Notes: generated from the letters alone by a model not told the origin. Shown: positions 1 to 9,843, numbered from the stretch's first letter. The stretch is DNA of 64,000 nt from Candidatus Paraburkholderia kirkii (GCA_001189345.1 LFKV01000021.1:1-64000); one strand, 5' to 3'. Numbers and translations: made by a program.

Positions 1-1119
1 CTCTATTGCGCTGCGTCATTGAATTAGCACCCTGTCTGTGTTCAGATACAGGTCATGGGTCAAAATGAACCTGACAGATATCGAACGTGAGCAACTGTTG
101 TCGGCGGCGCGCAGCCGAACGGTGCGTGCGGCGGACGTGCGACGCGCAAAGTTGATCCTGATGCTCGAGGACGGCGAATCGCGCGACAGTATCATGCGCA
201 CACTGGGTTGCGATTCGCGCTTCATCGCACGCTGGTCGGGGCGCTTCCTCAGCGAGCGACTAGCCGGCATGTACGCCCGGCACCGCGGGCGGGCGCCTAC
301 GCAGCCACCGGCCAAACTGGAAGCGCGGGTGCTCAAGTGCACCCTCAAGCACAAACCCGCCGACGGTTCGACACACTGGAGTAGCTACAAGCTCGCAGCA
401 GAACTCGGCGACGTATCGGTCTCGGCCGTGCAGCGCATCTGGCGCAAGCACGGCATCAAGCCGCAGCAGTTGGAGCGGCACATGGTCTCCAACGACCCGG
501 ACTTCGAGACCAAGGCAGCCGACGTGATCGGGCTGTACCTGAACCCGCCGGCGCACGCAGCGGTGTTCTGCGTGGACGAGAAGACCGCGATCCAGGCACT
601 CGATCGCAAGGACCGTATGCTGCCGCTGTCGCCCGGGCGCGCCGAGAGTCACGGCTTCGAGTACAAGCGCAACGGCACGCTCAGCCTGTTCGCGGCGTTC
701 AATACTGCCACCGGCGAGGTGCTGGGCAAGACGGTGGCGCGCCACACCAGCGAGCAGTTCGTGGCCTTCCTGACCGACGTCGTCGCCAGCCAGCCCAAAC
801 GCCGGGAAATCCACGCGATCTGCGACAACGTCAGCAGCCATAAGACGCAGCGGGTTGCCGACTTCCTTGATGCGCAGCGCAACGTGCACCTGCACTTCAC
901 GCCGACCTACTCGTCGTGGCTCAACCAGGTGGAGAACTGGTTCTCGCGCATTCAGCGTGAAGTGATCGCTCGCGGCATCTTCACTTCGGTGAAGGATTGG
1001 GATCGCAAACTGATGCCGATACATCCGCGAACACAACAAGAACCCGAAACCGATCAAGTGGAAATATGACGATCCTTCGCGCCGGATTCGACCAGTGCCA
1101 ATTCAATGACGCAATGGAG
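1..1119 (+). mobile_element. IS630-family insertion sequence, inserted in an RND efflux gene
   Basis: The element carries one transposase gene between imperfect terminal inverted repeats. The left end lies at about 1-30 and the right end at 1095-1119. The reverse complement of the right end matches the left end, except that the left has an extra 5 bp (a local repeat of CTGCG) and two substitutions. Directly after the right end is TA (1120-1121), the target dinucleotide duplicated by IS630/Tc1-mariner transposases; the matching left TA would lie just outside the window. The sequence that follows is the interior of an RND transporter gene, so the insertion disrupted that gene. The transposase is frameshifted, so this copy is probably immobile. 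Confidence 0.85.
65..1109 (+). pseudogene. IS630-family transposase, C-terminal frameshift
   Basis: DDE transposase of the IS630 family. An N-terminal helix-turn-helix part (residues about 1-120) precedes a catalytic core. The first Asp is in VDEKTAIQ, the second in ICDNVSSH, and the Glu in NQVENWFSRIQ. The start is taken as the ATG at 65, before MNLTDIEREQL. Near 1016 an extra C (ATGCCGATAC instead of ATGCGATAC) shifts the frame, so the open frame ends at 1069. In the next frame the normal IS630 tail (RYIREHNKNPKPIKWKYDDP) reads on to a TGA at 1107-1109 inside the right repeat. The three acidic residues are upstream of the shift, but the tail is altered. Confidence 0.88.
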
Positions 1120-1121
1120 TA

Positions 1122-3224
1122 GTGGTGCTCGTCGTGATCGTGTTCCTGCAGACATGGCGCGCGTCGATCATTCCGCTGCTGGCCGTGCCGGTGTCGATCG
1201 TCGGCACGTTCTCGCTGCTGCTCGCGTTCGGCTTCTCGATCAACGCGCTGTCGCTGTTCGGGATGGTGCTGGCGATCGGTATTGTCGTGGACGATGCGAT
1301 CGTGGTGGTTGAGAACGTGGAGCGCAACATCGAGCCGGGGTTATCGGCGAGAGAAGCCACGTATCAGGTCATGCGCGAGGTGAGCGGACCGATCATCGCG
1401 ATTGCGCTGACGCTCGTCGCCGTGTTCGTGCCGCTCGCATTCATGTCGGGTCTCACGGGCCAGTTCTACAAGCAGTTCGCTATGACCATCGCCATCTCGA
1501 CGGTGATCTCCGCGTTCAACTCGCTGACCTTGTCGCCCGCGCTCGCCGCGCTCCTGCTGAAGGGCCACGACGAGCCAAAGGACTGGCTCACGCGCGGCAT
1601 GGACCGCGTGTTCGGCGGCTTCTTCCGCCAGTTCAACAAGGTCTTTCATCGCGGCTCGGAAGCCTATGGCAAGGGCGTGAAGGGCGTGATCGGCCGCAAG
1701 GCGATCATGATGGTCCTCTACGCGGTGCTGCTCGGCGGTGCCGCGCTGATGGGCAAGATCGTGCCGGGCGGTTTCGTGCCCGCGCAGGACAAGGAGTATC
1801 TGATCAGCTTCGCGCAACTGCCGAACGGCGCGTTGCTCGATCGCACCGAAGGCGTGATCCGCGAGATGTCGGCCATTGCGTTGAAGCAGCCCGGCGTGGA
1901 AAGCGCGGTGGAATTCCCCGGCCTGTCGGTGAACGGTTTCATCAACTCGTCGAGCGCGGGCATCGTGTTCGTCACGCTGAAGCCCTTCAAGGAGCGCGTG
2001 CATGACAAGGCGCTGTCGGCGAATGTCATCGCGGGCGCGCTGAACTAGAAGTACGCGGGCATCAAGGGCTCGTTCATCGCCGTGTTCCCGCCGCCGCCGG
2101 TGCTGGGTCTCGGCACGCTCGGCGGCTTCAAGATGCAGCTGGAGGATCGCGGCGCGCTCGGCTACGCGGCGCTCGCGGACGCGACGCAGGCGTTCATCAA
2201 GCGCGCATCGCAGACGCCTGAGCTCGGGCCGACGTTCTCGAGCTACCAGATCAACGTGCCGCAGCTGAACGTCGATCTGGACCGCGTGAAGGCGAAGCAA
2301 CTGGGCGTTTCCGTCACCGACGTGTTCGACACGATGCAGGTCTATCTCGGCTCGCTCTACGTGAACGACTTCAATCGCTTTGGGCGCGTCTATCAGGTGC
2401 GCGTGCAGGCGGATGCGCCGTTCCGTGCGAATCCCGAGGACATCGGCTTGCTGAAGACGCGCAATGCGAACGGCGACATGGTGCCGCTCTCGTCGCTCGT
2501 CAAGGTGACGCCGACGTACGGCCCCGAAATGGTGGTGCGCTACAACGGCTATACCGCTGCCGACATCAACGGCGGTCCGGCTCCCGGCTATTCGTCGGGC
2601 CAGGCGCAGGCGGCGGAACGCATCGCGGCGGAAGTGCTGCCGCGCGGGATCAAGTTCGAATGGACCGATCTCACGTATCAGCAGATCCTCGCGGGCAACG
2701 CGGCGCTGTGGGTGTTTCCGATCAGCGTGCTGCTGGTGTTCCTCGTGCTTGCCGCGCTGTATGAAAGCCTGACGCTGCCGCTCGCGGTGATCCTGATCGT
2801 GCCGATGAGCATCCTGTCGGCTCTGGTCGGCGTGTGGCTCACCGACGGCGACAACAACATCTTCACGCAGATCGGCCTGATGGTGCTGGTGGGCCTGTCA
2901 GCGAAGAACGCGATTCTGATCGTCGAGTTCGCACGCGAGCTGGAAATGCAGGGACGCTCGATCGTGCAGGCCGCGATCGAGGCGAGCCGCCTGCGTCTGC
3001 GCCCGATCCTGATGACGTCCATCGCGTTCATCATGGGCGTGGTGTCGCTCGTGCTGTCCACGGGCGCGGGCTCGGAGATGCGCCATGCGATGGGCGTCGC
3101 GGTGTTCTTCGGCATGCTGGGCGTGACGCTCTTCGGCCTGATGCTGACGCCGGTGTTCTACGTGATCCTGCGCAAGCTCTCCCGCACGGAACACGTGACG
3201 GACAAGCACGGTTCGCATCCGTAG
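1122..3224 (+). pseudogene. RND (HAE1-type) multidrug efflux transporter, truncated and nonsense-mutated
   Basis: Inner-membrane proton/drug antiporter of the AcrB/BpeF type. The fragment begins in the second or third transmembrane helix of the N-terminal half and retains VVDDAIVVVENVERN, which holds the proton-relay Asp pair. It then runs through the second periplasmic loop and the C-terminal helices to the stop at 3224. The first third is missing because the IS630 element is inserted there. An in-frame TAG at 2046-2048 replaces a residue between LN and KYAG, most simply a Gln codon. The outer-membrane partner follows at 3269; the periplasmic adaptor would be upstream of the window. Two independent lesions make loss of function near certain. 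Family assignment is firm, substrate unknown. Confidence 0.93.
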
Positions 3225-3268
3225 ATGCGGGGTATCGGTGCCTCCTACGAGGCGCAATGAGGTCGACG

Positions 3269-4780
3269 ATGAACAAGTTGCATATGAAACGATGGCTGGG
3301 TTTGCCGGGTCTGATGGCGGCTTTGCTGGTGGTCGCGGGCTGCTCGCTTGCGCCGACCTACGAGAAGCCGAACGTCGGCGAGCCGTCCGCGTACAAGGAA
3401 ACGCCGCAGAAGTCGCTCGACACGTCGGAAGCGGGCACGCGGAAGACCGCGCAGCCCTCGGAAGAGATGCTGCGCGGCGAATGGTAGACGATCTTCGACG
3501 ATGCCGCGCTCAACAATCTGGAAAAGCAGGCGCAGGACGCGAACCAGAACCTGAAGGCCGCGGCGGCGCGCGTGAAGGAAGCGCGGGCGATCAACCAGAC
3601 GGCACGCGCGGGCCTCTTTCCGACGCTCGACGCAGGCTTCGGGCCGACGCGCGAGAAGCTGTCGCCCGCGTCGCAGTTTCTGCCGCCCGATGGCAACGTG
3701 CCCGCGCAGACGTTGTGGCGCGCGCAGGCGAGCGTGTCGTATGAAGTCGATCTGTTCGGCCGCGTGTCGAACTCGGTGCAGGCCGCGAACGCCGACACGC
3801 AGCAGAGCGAGGCGCTGTTCCGCTCGGTGCAACTCGCGCTGCAGGCGGATGTCGCGCAGAACTACTTCAATCTGCGCGAGCTGGATGCCGAAACCGACGT
3901 CTTCACGCGCACGGTGCAACTGCGCGAGGAAGCGCTGAAGCTGGTGCAGCGCCGTTTCGCCGAAGGCGATATCAGCGAACTGGACGTAGCGCGCGCGAAG
4001 TCGGAGCTCGCGACGGCGCGCTCCGATGCGATGACCGTGCAGCGCCTGCGCGCGGCTTCCGAGCATAGCCTCGCGGTGCTGCTCGGCAAGGCGCCCGCTG
4101 AGTTCACGATGGCCGCGAACCCGCTCAAGCCGGTGACGGTGCGCGTGCCGCCGGGCCTGCCTTCGTCGCTGCTGGAGCGTCGCCCGGACATCGCGGCGGC
4201 GGAGCGCTCGATGGCGGCCGCCAACGCGCGCATCGGCGTGGCGAAGGCCGCGTTTTTCCCGTCGCTCACGCTGACGGGTTCGGGTGGTTTCGAATCGGCG
4301 ACGCTCGGCGATCTCTTCAAGTGGTCGAGCCGCACGTTCCTGCTCGGTCCGTTCGCGGGCACCGCGCTGAACATCCCGATCTTCGACGGCGGCCGTCGCA
4401 AGGGCAATCTGGCCAATGCGCGCGCGGTGTATGAAGAGGACGTGGCGAACTATCGCCAGCAGGTGCTCGTCGCGTTCCGCGAGGTGGAGGACAACCTTTC
4501 GGACCTGCGCATCCTCGAGGACCAGACCGCGACCCAGGACGACGCCGTGAAGGCGTCGGTGCGCGCCGCGCAGCTCTCGCGCACGCAGTACACCGAGGGG
4601 CGCGGTGAACTATCTCGACGTGATCGATGCGGAGCGCACCGTGCTGCAATCGCAGCGTGCGGCGATGCAGCTGCAGGGCACGCAGGTGGTTCGACGGTGA
4701 ACCTGATACGCGCGCTGGGCGGCGGCTGGGGCGACGCGAAGCCCACGCCAGTGCCCGAGCCGAGTCTCGCGCAGAAGTGA
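3269..4780 (+). pseudogene. OprM/TolC-family outer-membrane efflux lipoprotein, broken
   Basis: Outer-membrane channel of a tripartite RND pump. The N-terminus has a lipoprotein signal with lipobox LVVAGC. The two repeated alpha-barrel/beta-barrel OEP domains are recognisable (SYEVDLFGRVSNSVQAAN, LLERRPDIAAAERSMAAANA, LNIPIFDGG). A TAG at 3485-3487 interrupts the frame at GEW*TIFDD where the family has Trp-Trp, i.e. TGG to TAG. Near 4600 an extra G shifts the frame, and near 4691 a lost base restores it, so the last residues before the natural TGA are in phase again. It lies 44 bp after the RND gene, an operon arrangement typical of Burkholderia efflux systems. Confidence 0.92.
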
Positions 4781-4786
4781 TGTGAA

Positions 4787-4818
4787 CATGGCCCCGTTTC
4801 GCACGGGGCCATTTTTTC
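4787..4818 (+). terminator. Rho-independent terminator after the efflux operon
   Basis: Strong perfect stem ATGGCCCCGT / ACGGGGCCAT with loop TTCGC followed by a T run. It starts 7 bp after the stop of the outer-membrane channel gene. Confidence 0.9.
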
Positions 4819-4950
4819 GGGTGCTCGTCGAAAGGAAGCGCGTCAGACGAACCGATTGTTCGTCTCAGGGAACATATGTCTTCACCTGCGGAGCGTTTAT
4901 CCGCGAGGCTCCGATCCATACAATTCCAGTCATGGGAATGGGAGCCGATA

Positions 4951-5173
4951 ATGAAAGACCTGATCGCAAGACAACTGTATCAGCCGGCGGTGGTGCTGCC
5001 ACTGCTGCTGTTGACGCGCCTGATGGTCTCGCTCGACTTCAATCTCGCGCAGGTGATGTTCGTGATGCTGCGCAAGGGGGGCGCAGCAAGCATATCACTT
5101 TGCGCTGCGCCACGCGATCTCGCGCCAGCGCAGCGACGCCGTGAAGCACATCCCCTGCAGCAACTGCTGCTGA
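4951..5173 (+). pseudogene. Small hypothetical protein, frameshifted at a G run
   Basis: ORF beginning MKDLIARQLYQPAVVLPLLL with a hydrophobic N-terminal third. At the G run near 5076-5081 the frame changes. In the +1 frame the sequence continues AQQAYHFALRHAISRQ and ends cleanly with HIPCSNCC and TGA at 5171, giving an ancestral protein of about 73 residues. The downstream part in the original frame is low-complexity and looks like out-of-frame translation. I do not recognise the family. It lies between the efflux operon and the convergent ppk2 remnant. Confidence 0.5.
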
Positions 5174-5194
5174 GGCTCGCGCGAAACACCGACC

Positions 5195-6079
5195 TCAATA
5201 GACCTCGGGAACGTACATCTCATCGGGCACGGGCTGCCGCAGATAATCGGGATTGAACACGCGATCGGGCAGCGTGATCGGCTAATGCTCGATTTCGTGA
5301 TACGGCACCTGGCTCAGCAGGTGATGAATGCAGTTCAGGCGCGCGCGCTTCTTGTCGACGGCCTGCACGACCCACCACGGCGCCTCGGGAATGTGCGTGC
5401 GCTGGAGCATCACTTTCTTGGCCGCCGTGTACGCTTCCCAGCGGCGGCGGCTTTCCAGGTCCATCGGACTCAGTTTCCACTGCTTGAGCGGATCCTCGAT
5501 GCGCGCCTGGAAGCGCACTTCCTGTTCGTCGTCGGTGATCGAAAACCAGTACTTGACGATCTGAATGCCGCTCCTCACGAGCATCTTCTCGAACTCGGGA
5601 ACCGAGCGGAAGAATTCCTCATACTCGTCGTCGGTGCAGAAGTGCATCACGCGCTCGACGCCCGCGCGGTTGTACCAGCTGCGGTCGAACAGCACGATCT
5701 CGCCGGCCGCCGGCGTAACGCTGGAAGTACCATTGCGTGCGCTCGCGGTTGTTCGGCGCGGGCAGGGCGGCCACGCGGCACACGCGCGGGTTCAGGCGCT
5801 GCGTGATGCGCTTGATCGCGCCGCCCTTGCCGGCGGCATCGCGTCCCTCGAAGAGCACGACCAGGCGATGTCCCGTATGCACGACCCAGTCCTGCAGCTT
5901 CACGAGTTCGCCCTGCAGCCGGAAAAGCTCGCGGAAAATAGGTTTTGCGCAGCAGGCGGTTTTCTTCCGAGGGTCGATTCGCCGTCCAGGAAGCGGTCGT
6001 CGACCTCCATCTCGAACTCTTCGTCGTAGCTGTCGATGATGTCGGCATGAAAACGGCGCTGCTTGTCCGTCGTATTCAT
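5195..6079 (-). pseudogene. ppk2: Polyphosphate kinase 2 (PPK2), multiply broken
   Basis: PPK2-family nucleotide phosphotransferase, which makes NTPs from polyphosphate. The reading frame begins at the ATG at 6079 ([20 protein letters not shown]). The Walker-type loop [16 protein letters not shown] and the lid motif [15 protein letters not shown] are present but in different frames. At least two frameshifts lie between about 5940 and 5700. A TAG at 5284-5282 replaces an expected Glu codon in EIEH*PITLPDRVF, before the normal tail ending PDEMYVPEVY at 5195. Polyphosphate-dependent nucleotide recycling by this enzyme is therefore lost. Confidence 0.92.
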
Positions 6080-6335
6080 GAAGGGCTCCGTGGGCGTTTT
6101 TGGGCTGCCGCCGTCGTGTGACGGATCGCGGCACGGGACGGCCGATTATGGCCGTATTCGATGGCAGTCGTATGATAACCGCCGTAGCGGGGACAATGGC
6201 CTTTCATTGTAGGAAGGGAAGCGGCGCGCGGTCACGACGCAGTGCGCTTTATGACACGCGACTTCGCACCGTTAGAATGTTCCGGCACTTCAATGGCATG
6301 TCGATGGCATTTTCCAACTCTTCAGCGAGAACACG

Positions 6336-6710
6336 ATGACAGACACGCCACGCGCCCTTCAGAGTTTCGACGAAGCCCGCACCGCGAGCCTCGTGCCCTA
6401 TGACCGGCTCGTCATCGGCGTGGGTACGTTCACGGCAGATGCCGCCGAGATCGCCGCCGGGACCGTCCATGCCAGCGAGCTCTATGTCGACGATCTCGCG
6501 AGCGCGCGCCACGAGGCGGGCGATTTCATTCTCGCGGGCGTGGACTGGGGCGCGGTGCATGCGCTTGCCGAAGCGCTCGCCGCGCCGGCCAGGGCGCTCG
6601 GCGGCACGCGTCCGGTAATGTTCAAGTCGGTCGGGTGCGCGGCATGGGATCTCGCGGCATGCCGGGTGGCCCGCGCCATTTTGTCGGAGGAAAGCGCCGC
6701 CCCGCGGTGA
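6336..6710 (+). pseudogene. Ornithine cyclodeaminase/mu-crystallin family protein with internal deletion
   Basis: The open frame is 124 residues, about 40 percent of the usual length of roughly 310. The N-terminus (RALQSFDEARTASLVPYDRL) is the normal family start. It is joined directly to the C-terminal third of the Rossmann domain (VIGVGTFTADAAEIA ... ELYVDDLASARHEAGDF ... VMFKSVGCAAWDLAACRVA). The missing middle holds the substrate-binding N-terminal domain and the dinucleotide-binding GxGxQA region, so the product cannot be an active reductase or cyclodeaminase. The frame was preserved across the deletion. The closest functional guess for the parent is a delta-1-pyrroline/piperideine-2-carboxylate reductase. 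Confidence 0.8.
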
Positions 6711-6809
6711 GCGCGGCGGGAAGCGACATGGGAACGGTATTTGCTGGTGGTCTTTCAATGACCATCGGCGCAACCGAGCGCCACAGCAATCGAGCCAGCG
6801 AACTGACCC

Positions 6810-7133
6810 ATGAAAAGTCGATACGACAGCAAATGGCACCCGTGGATTCCGGCGCACGAGCACGGAGACGAAGGCGCGGGCGGCGCGGCGGGCGGGGACC
6901 GCAATGTGCCGCCTCCTGCGGGCGCGGCGCCGCCCGCGGCCTATTTCATATCGGTGCTGGAACTCGCGACCGGCGAGACGCTCGGCAACGATGAACGCCT
7001 GCGCGCCGTGGCCATGCTCGAATCGCACTTCGGGGCGGGCCGGCCGCGCACGCTGACGGAAGCGGTGCGCATCTGCGCCGCGGCCATCGATTCATCGACT
7101 CTTCAGCGCATGGCGCGCGGCGCGAAGGCCTGA
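6810..7133 (+). CDS. Conserved-looking hypothetical protein, 107 aa
   Basis: ORF of 107 residues. The N-terminal half is Gly/Ala/Pro-rich. The C-terminal half looks globular (YFISVLELATGETLGNDERL and a predicted helix TLTEAVRICAAAIDSSTL). It has no signal peptide or membrane segment. A terminator hairpin with a T run follows within 6 bp of the stop, supporting a real transcript. Function unknown. Confidence 0.6.
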   Translation: MKSRYDSKWHPWIPAHEHGDEGAGGAAGGDRNVPPPAGAAPPAAYFISVLELATGETLGNDERLRAVAMLESHFGAGRPRTLTEAVRICAAAIDSSTLQRMARGAKA

Positions 7134-7138
7134 GCCGC

Positions 7139-7165
7139 CGCGCCCGACGCAAGGCGCGTTTTTTT
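7139..7165 (+). terminator. Rho-independent terminator
   Basis: Short GC stem CGCGCC / GGCGCG with an 8-nt loop, followed by seven T. It follows the 107-aa hypothetical gene and faces the convergent ABM-domain gene. Confidence 0.7.
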
Positions 7166-7239
7166 CACACCTGTGTAAAACTCGCGTGGTTGCGGGGGCG
7201 TGCAGGCGTTCGCTTCCTTGCACGACCGCTTCGTCGTCG

Positions 7240-7554
7240 TTATTTGACCGTCTGAACGACCTCGAAGCCTTCGAATTCGGGATGACCCAGATAAAGCTGG
7301 CGCGTCTCGCCGCCCGCGTTGCGGTGCGCGGCGCGAAACGCGTCCGATCGCGTCCAGTCCTCGAACGCTTCCCGGTTTGCCCAGATCGTGTGGCTCGAGT
7401 AGAGGACGTGATCGTCCTTCACCGGCCCCTTGAGCAGATGAAATTCGACGAAGCCCGGCACTTCCCTGAGATGCGTATCCCGGCTGGTCCAAAGGCGTTC
7501 GAAGTCGGCCTCGGCGCCGGGCACGATTCTGAAGCGGTTCATGGCGATATACAT
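7240..7554 (-). CDS. Antibiotic biosynthesis monooxygenase (ABM) domain protein
   Basis: Intact 104-residue single-domain protein of the ABM/dimeric alpha-beta barrel fold. It starts MYIAMNRFRIVPGAEADFE and has the typical WTSRDTHLREVPGFVEFHLL and YSSHTIWANREAFEDW stretches, ending EVVQTVK. Such proteins act as cofactor-free oxygenases or IsdG-like heme-degrading enzymes; which applies here cannot be told. It lies convergent to the 107-aa gene and 47 bp downstream of DUF1428 on the same strand. Confidence 0.85.
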   Translation of the reverse strand: MYIAMNRFRIVPGAEADFERLWTSRDTHLREVPGFVEFHLLKGPVKDDHVLYSSHTIWANREAFEDWTRSDAFRAAHRNAGGETRQLYLGHPEFEGFEVVQTVK

Positions 7555-7601
7555 GTCGATGCGTTTCCTTCGCGACGAGCGCGGTCAAAGAGAGAAAAAT
7601 A

Positions 7602-7959
7602 TCAGTCGCGCGCGAGTTCGACTATCGTCGTGAAGCCGCCGAAGAACATGCGCTGCGGGTCGAACGGCGGCTCGCCCGATTCCATCATCGATTTCAGGCG
7701 CGGGTCTTCCATCACTTTCGCGTTGCTCGCGCGACGCGTAGACGATATACGAAAACGCGACCGTCTCGCCTTCCTTGAGCTGCACGCTCTGCGGAAAGGA
7801 CGTGAGCTTGCCGGGCTTCACGTCGTTGGCGATGCTCTCGACGAACCACAGTGCGCCATATTCCAGCCAGATCTTACCGGCCACCTCCGCCATGGTCCGG
7901 TACGCGTCGATCTTGTCGATCGGCACGGGTACGACGAATCCGTCTATGTAGTGCGCCAT
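7602..7959 (-). pseudogene. DUF1428 family protein, frameshifted
   Basis: A good ribosome-binding site (AGGAGGCTCAC) precedes the ATG at 7959 and the typical DUF1428 start AHYIDGFVVPVPIDKIDAY. The frame is normal through VKPGKLTSFPQSVQLKEGE and FSYIVYASR. A small deletion near 7735 then shifts it. The family tail (SNAKVMEDPRLK ... FFGGFTTIVELARD) is readable in another frame and ends at the TGA at 7602. DUF1428 proteins have a ferredoxin-like alpha-beta fold and no established reaction. Confidence 0.85.
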
Positions 7960-8604
7960 GTGAGCCTCCTGAATGGAATGAAGGTGTGAACCGACGCGCG
8001 CATTTGCTGCGCTGCCTGGTTTGGGCATTTCGTAAGCCGCGAAGTCCAGGCGCGCGGACCCGGCAATTCGACCGTCCACGCCTCCGTACCGGATCGCCGT
8101 TTGAGCACGGTGCGCGAGCGGCGCGAAGTTCATGGCGCGGATCGACGACAGCGGCTTGCCGAGCGCATGCGCCACCGCCGCCTTGACGACGATCGCGTGC
8201 ATAACCACGATGCAGCGTGCGCCCGGTTTCCCGACTTCGATGTGTGCAATGCCTTCGACGACGCGCGCCGCGAGCATCGCCACGCTCTCGCCGCCATGCG
8301 GACGCGCGTGCGGATCGTCGAGCCACGCGGCGACGTTCGCGGGCTCGCGTTCTCCGATCTCGCGTATCGAGCGACCGCGCCAGCGGCCGTAGTCGATGTC
8401 GTCGAACGCGGGATCGATGTCGAATGACCGCGCGATGCATGCCGCCGTCTCGCGCGCGGCGCGCGCGGGGCTCGCGATCACGCACGGCGCGACCTCAGCG
8501 GGAACGGGCACGCTCGCAGCGCGATCGGCGGGTTCGTTGCCCGTGGGAAAGTGGCCGGTTTTCATCGCGCGCGTGGCGGCGTGGCACAGCAGAATGAGTT
8601 CCAA
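7960..8604 (-). CDS. Histidine phosphatase family protein (CobC-like), runs on into DUF1428
   Basis: Phosphoglycerate-mutase-like phosphatase. The catalytic His is in ILLCHAATRAMKTGHF and a second His in IVVMHAIVVKAA; HGGES and DIDYGRWRGRSIREI fit the alpha-ribazole phosphatase subgroup. The start is the TTG at 8604; no better ATG is near. No stop codon separates it from DUF1428: the frame passes through the DUF1428 ribosome-binding site and ATG, so a stop has probably been lost near 7985. It diverges from the cobalamin-riboswitch cbtBA unit, which agrees with a B12-related role (dephosphorylation of alpha-ribazole-phosphate), but this remains an inference. Confidence 0.7.
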
Positions 8605-8664
8605 TGCGGTCGGTGGGAAGTCGAGGGTCCGGTGGAGATCGTTTTACTTTGCCGGCAATCATCA

Positions 8665-8785
8665 TAGAATGGCAAGCTTGCAATGCGAGGAAGCCGGTGC
8701 GAACCCGGCACGGTCGCGCCACTGTGAGCGGTTCGTCAGCGAAGGAGCGAGGCGCCGCAAGTCAGACCCCGCTGCATGCTCTTCG
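8665..8785 (+). ncRNA. Cobalamin riboswitch
   Basis: The conserved core is visible: GAGGAAGCCGGTGCGAA, then CCCGGCACGGTCGCG, then the B12-box segment CCACTGTGA, and AAGTCAGACC about 50 nt later. This is the order seen in AdoCbl riboswitches. It sits 35-150 bp upstream of cbtB on the same strand, so cobalamin binding should repress the cobalt transporter genes cbtBA. Confidence 0.92.
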
Positions 8786-8819
8786 TCAATCGGGACGCGC
8801 TTTTCCCTGGAGAACTACC

Positions 8820-9053
8820 ATGAATGCTTCCAACGCGCCGGCCTTTTCATCGCCGGTTTCTCCGTCGCTTGACGCACCCGTGCCCATTCCGGTGCGCGAG
8901 GTGCTGCCGTGGGCCATCTTCATCGGCCTCATTCTGCTGATCGCGATCTATTTCATGGGCGCGGAGCAGGGCGCGACGTCGATCTTCCCGAGCATGTACG
9001 TCCACGAATTCGTCCACGACGGCCGGCACCTGCTCGGCTTTCCGTGCCACTGA
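8820..9053 (+). CDS. cbtB: CbtB family cobalt transporter subunit
   Basis: Intact 77-residue protein with one transmembrane helix (LPWAIFIGLILLIAIYFMGA) and a C-terminal His-rich metal-site motif MYVHEFVHDGRHLLGFPCH typical of CbtB. It is preceded by a cobalamin riboswitch and followed 9 bp later by cbtA. Together CbtA and CbtB are predicted cobalt importers for B12 synthesis. The start follows GGAGAACTACC. Confidence 0.93.
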   Translation: MNASNAPAFSSPVSPSLDAPVPIPVREVLPWAIFIGLILLIAIYFMGAEQGATSIFPSMYVHEFVHDGRHLLGFPCH

Positions 9054-9062
9054 GGACGCGCA

Positions 9063-9843
9063 ATGATTCGCAGCTTGCTGGTACGCGGCATGATCGCGGG
9101 CCTGATCGGCTTCGGTTTCGCGCGTGCGTTCGCGAACCGTCGGTGGCGCGGGCCATCGCGTTCGAGGAACAGCACGAGCATGCCGAAGCGGCGCATGAGG
9201 ATGCGCACGAACACGCCGCTGCTTCCGCGAACGACGCGCATGCGCACGATCACGGCGACGAGGAACTCGTCTCCCGTGATACCCAGGCCGGCATCGGGCT
9301 GTTGACGGGCGTCGCCCCGTATTCGGCACGGCGCTGGGCGGCCTTTTCTCGCTGGTGTTCGCGTTTGCCCACGGACGGCTCGGCGCGCTGCATGCGCGCG
9401 GCACGTCGGCGCTTCTGGCGTGGTTCGGTTTCGTGAGCGTGGCCATCGTGCCGTTCCTCAAATATCCGCCGAATCCGCCCGCCGTGGGCAATCCGGAGAC
9501 CATCGGGCCGCGCACCGCGCTCTTCTTCGGCATGGTGGTGATTTCCCTCGTGGCCGCGGTATTCGCCGTGCGGCTGCAGCGGCGCATGCAGGCGCTGCAC
9601 GGCGACTGGAACGCGACGCTCGTCGCCGGGGCCGCGTATATCGTGGTGATCGTGATTGCGCAGGCCGCGTTGCCGCGCGTCGACGAGGTTCCCGCCGATT
9701 TCTCGGCTTCGCTGCTGTGGAGCTTCCGGCTGACCGCGATCGGCATTCAGGCGCTGATCTGGACGACGCTCGGGCTCCTGTTCGGCGCGCTCGCCGCGCG
9801 TGAAATCGAGCGGCCGGCGCTCAGGAGGATGGCTGCCGCCTGA
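9063..9843 (+). pseudogene. cbtA: CbtA family cobalt transporter, two frameshifts
   Basis: The family sequence can be followed across three frames. MIRSLLVRGMIAGLIGFGFA is in the first. A His-rich cytoplasmic loop (EEQHEHAEAAHEDAHEHA) is in the second, after a lost G near 9131. The remaining helices (LVFAFAHGRLGALHARGTSA to the TGA at 9841) are in the third, after a lost G near 9313. Both lesions are single-base deletions. The riboswitch and cbtB are intact, so the transporter lost its larger subunit recently, or the two indels are sequence errors. Confidence 0.88.

Noticed and set aside
260..1057. Long open frames antisense to real genes (for example 265 aa opposite the IS630 transposase, 551 aa overlapping cobB upstream).
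   Set aside because: They are the expected shadows of high-GC coding sequence, with Arg/Ala/His-rich low-complexity translations and no family features.
2046..3487. Several genes interrupted by TAG suggested UAG recoding.
   Set aside because: The replaced residues differ (Gln, Trp, Glu), the same genes also carry frameshifts, TAA is used the same way, and natural gene ends here also use TAG (for example at 3222). Ordinary nonsense mutation explains it.
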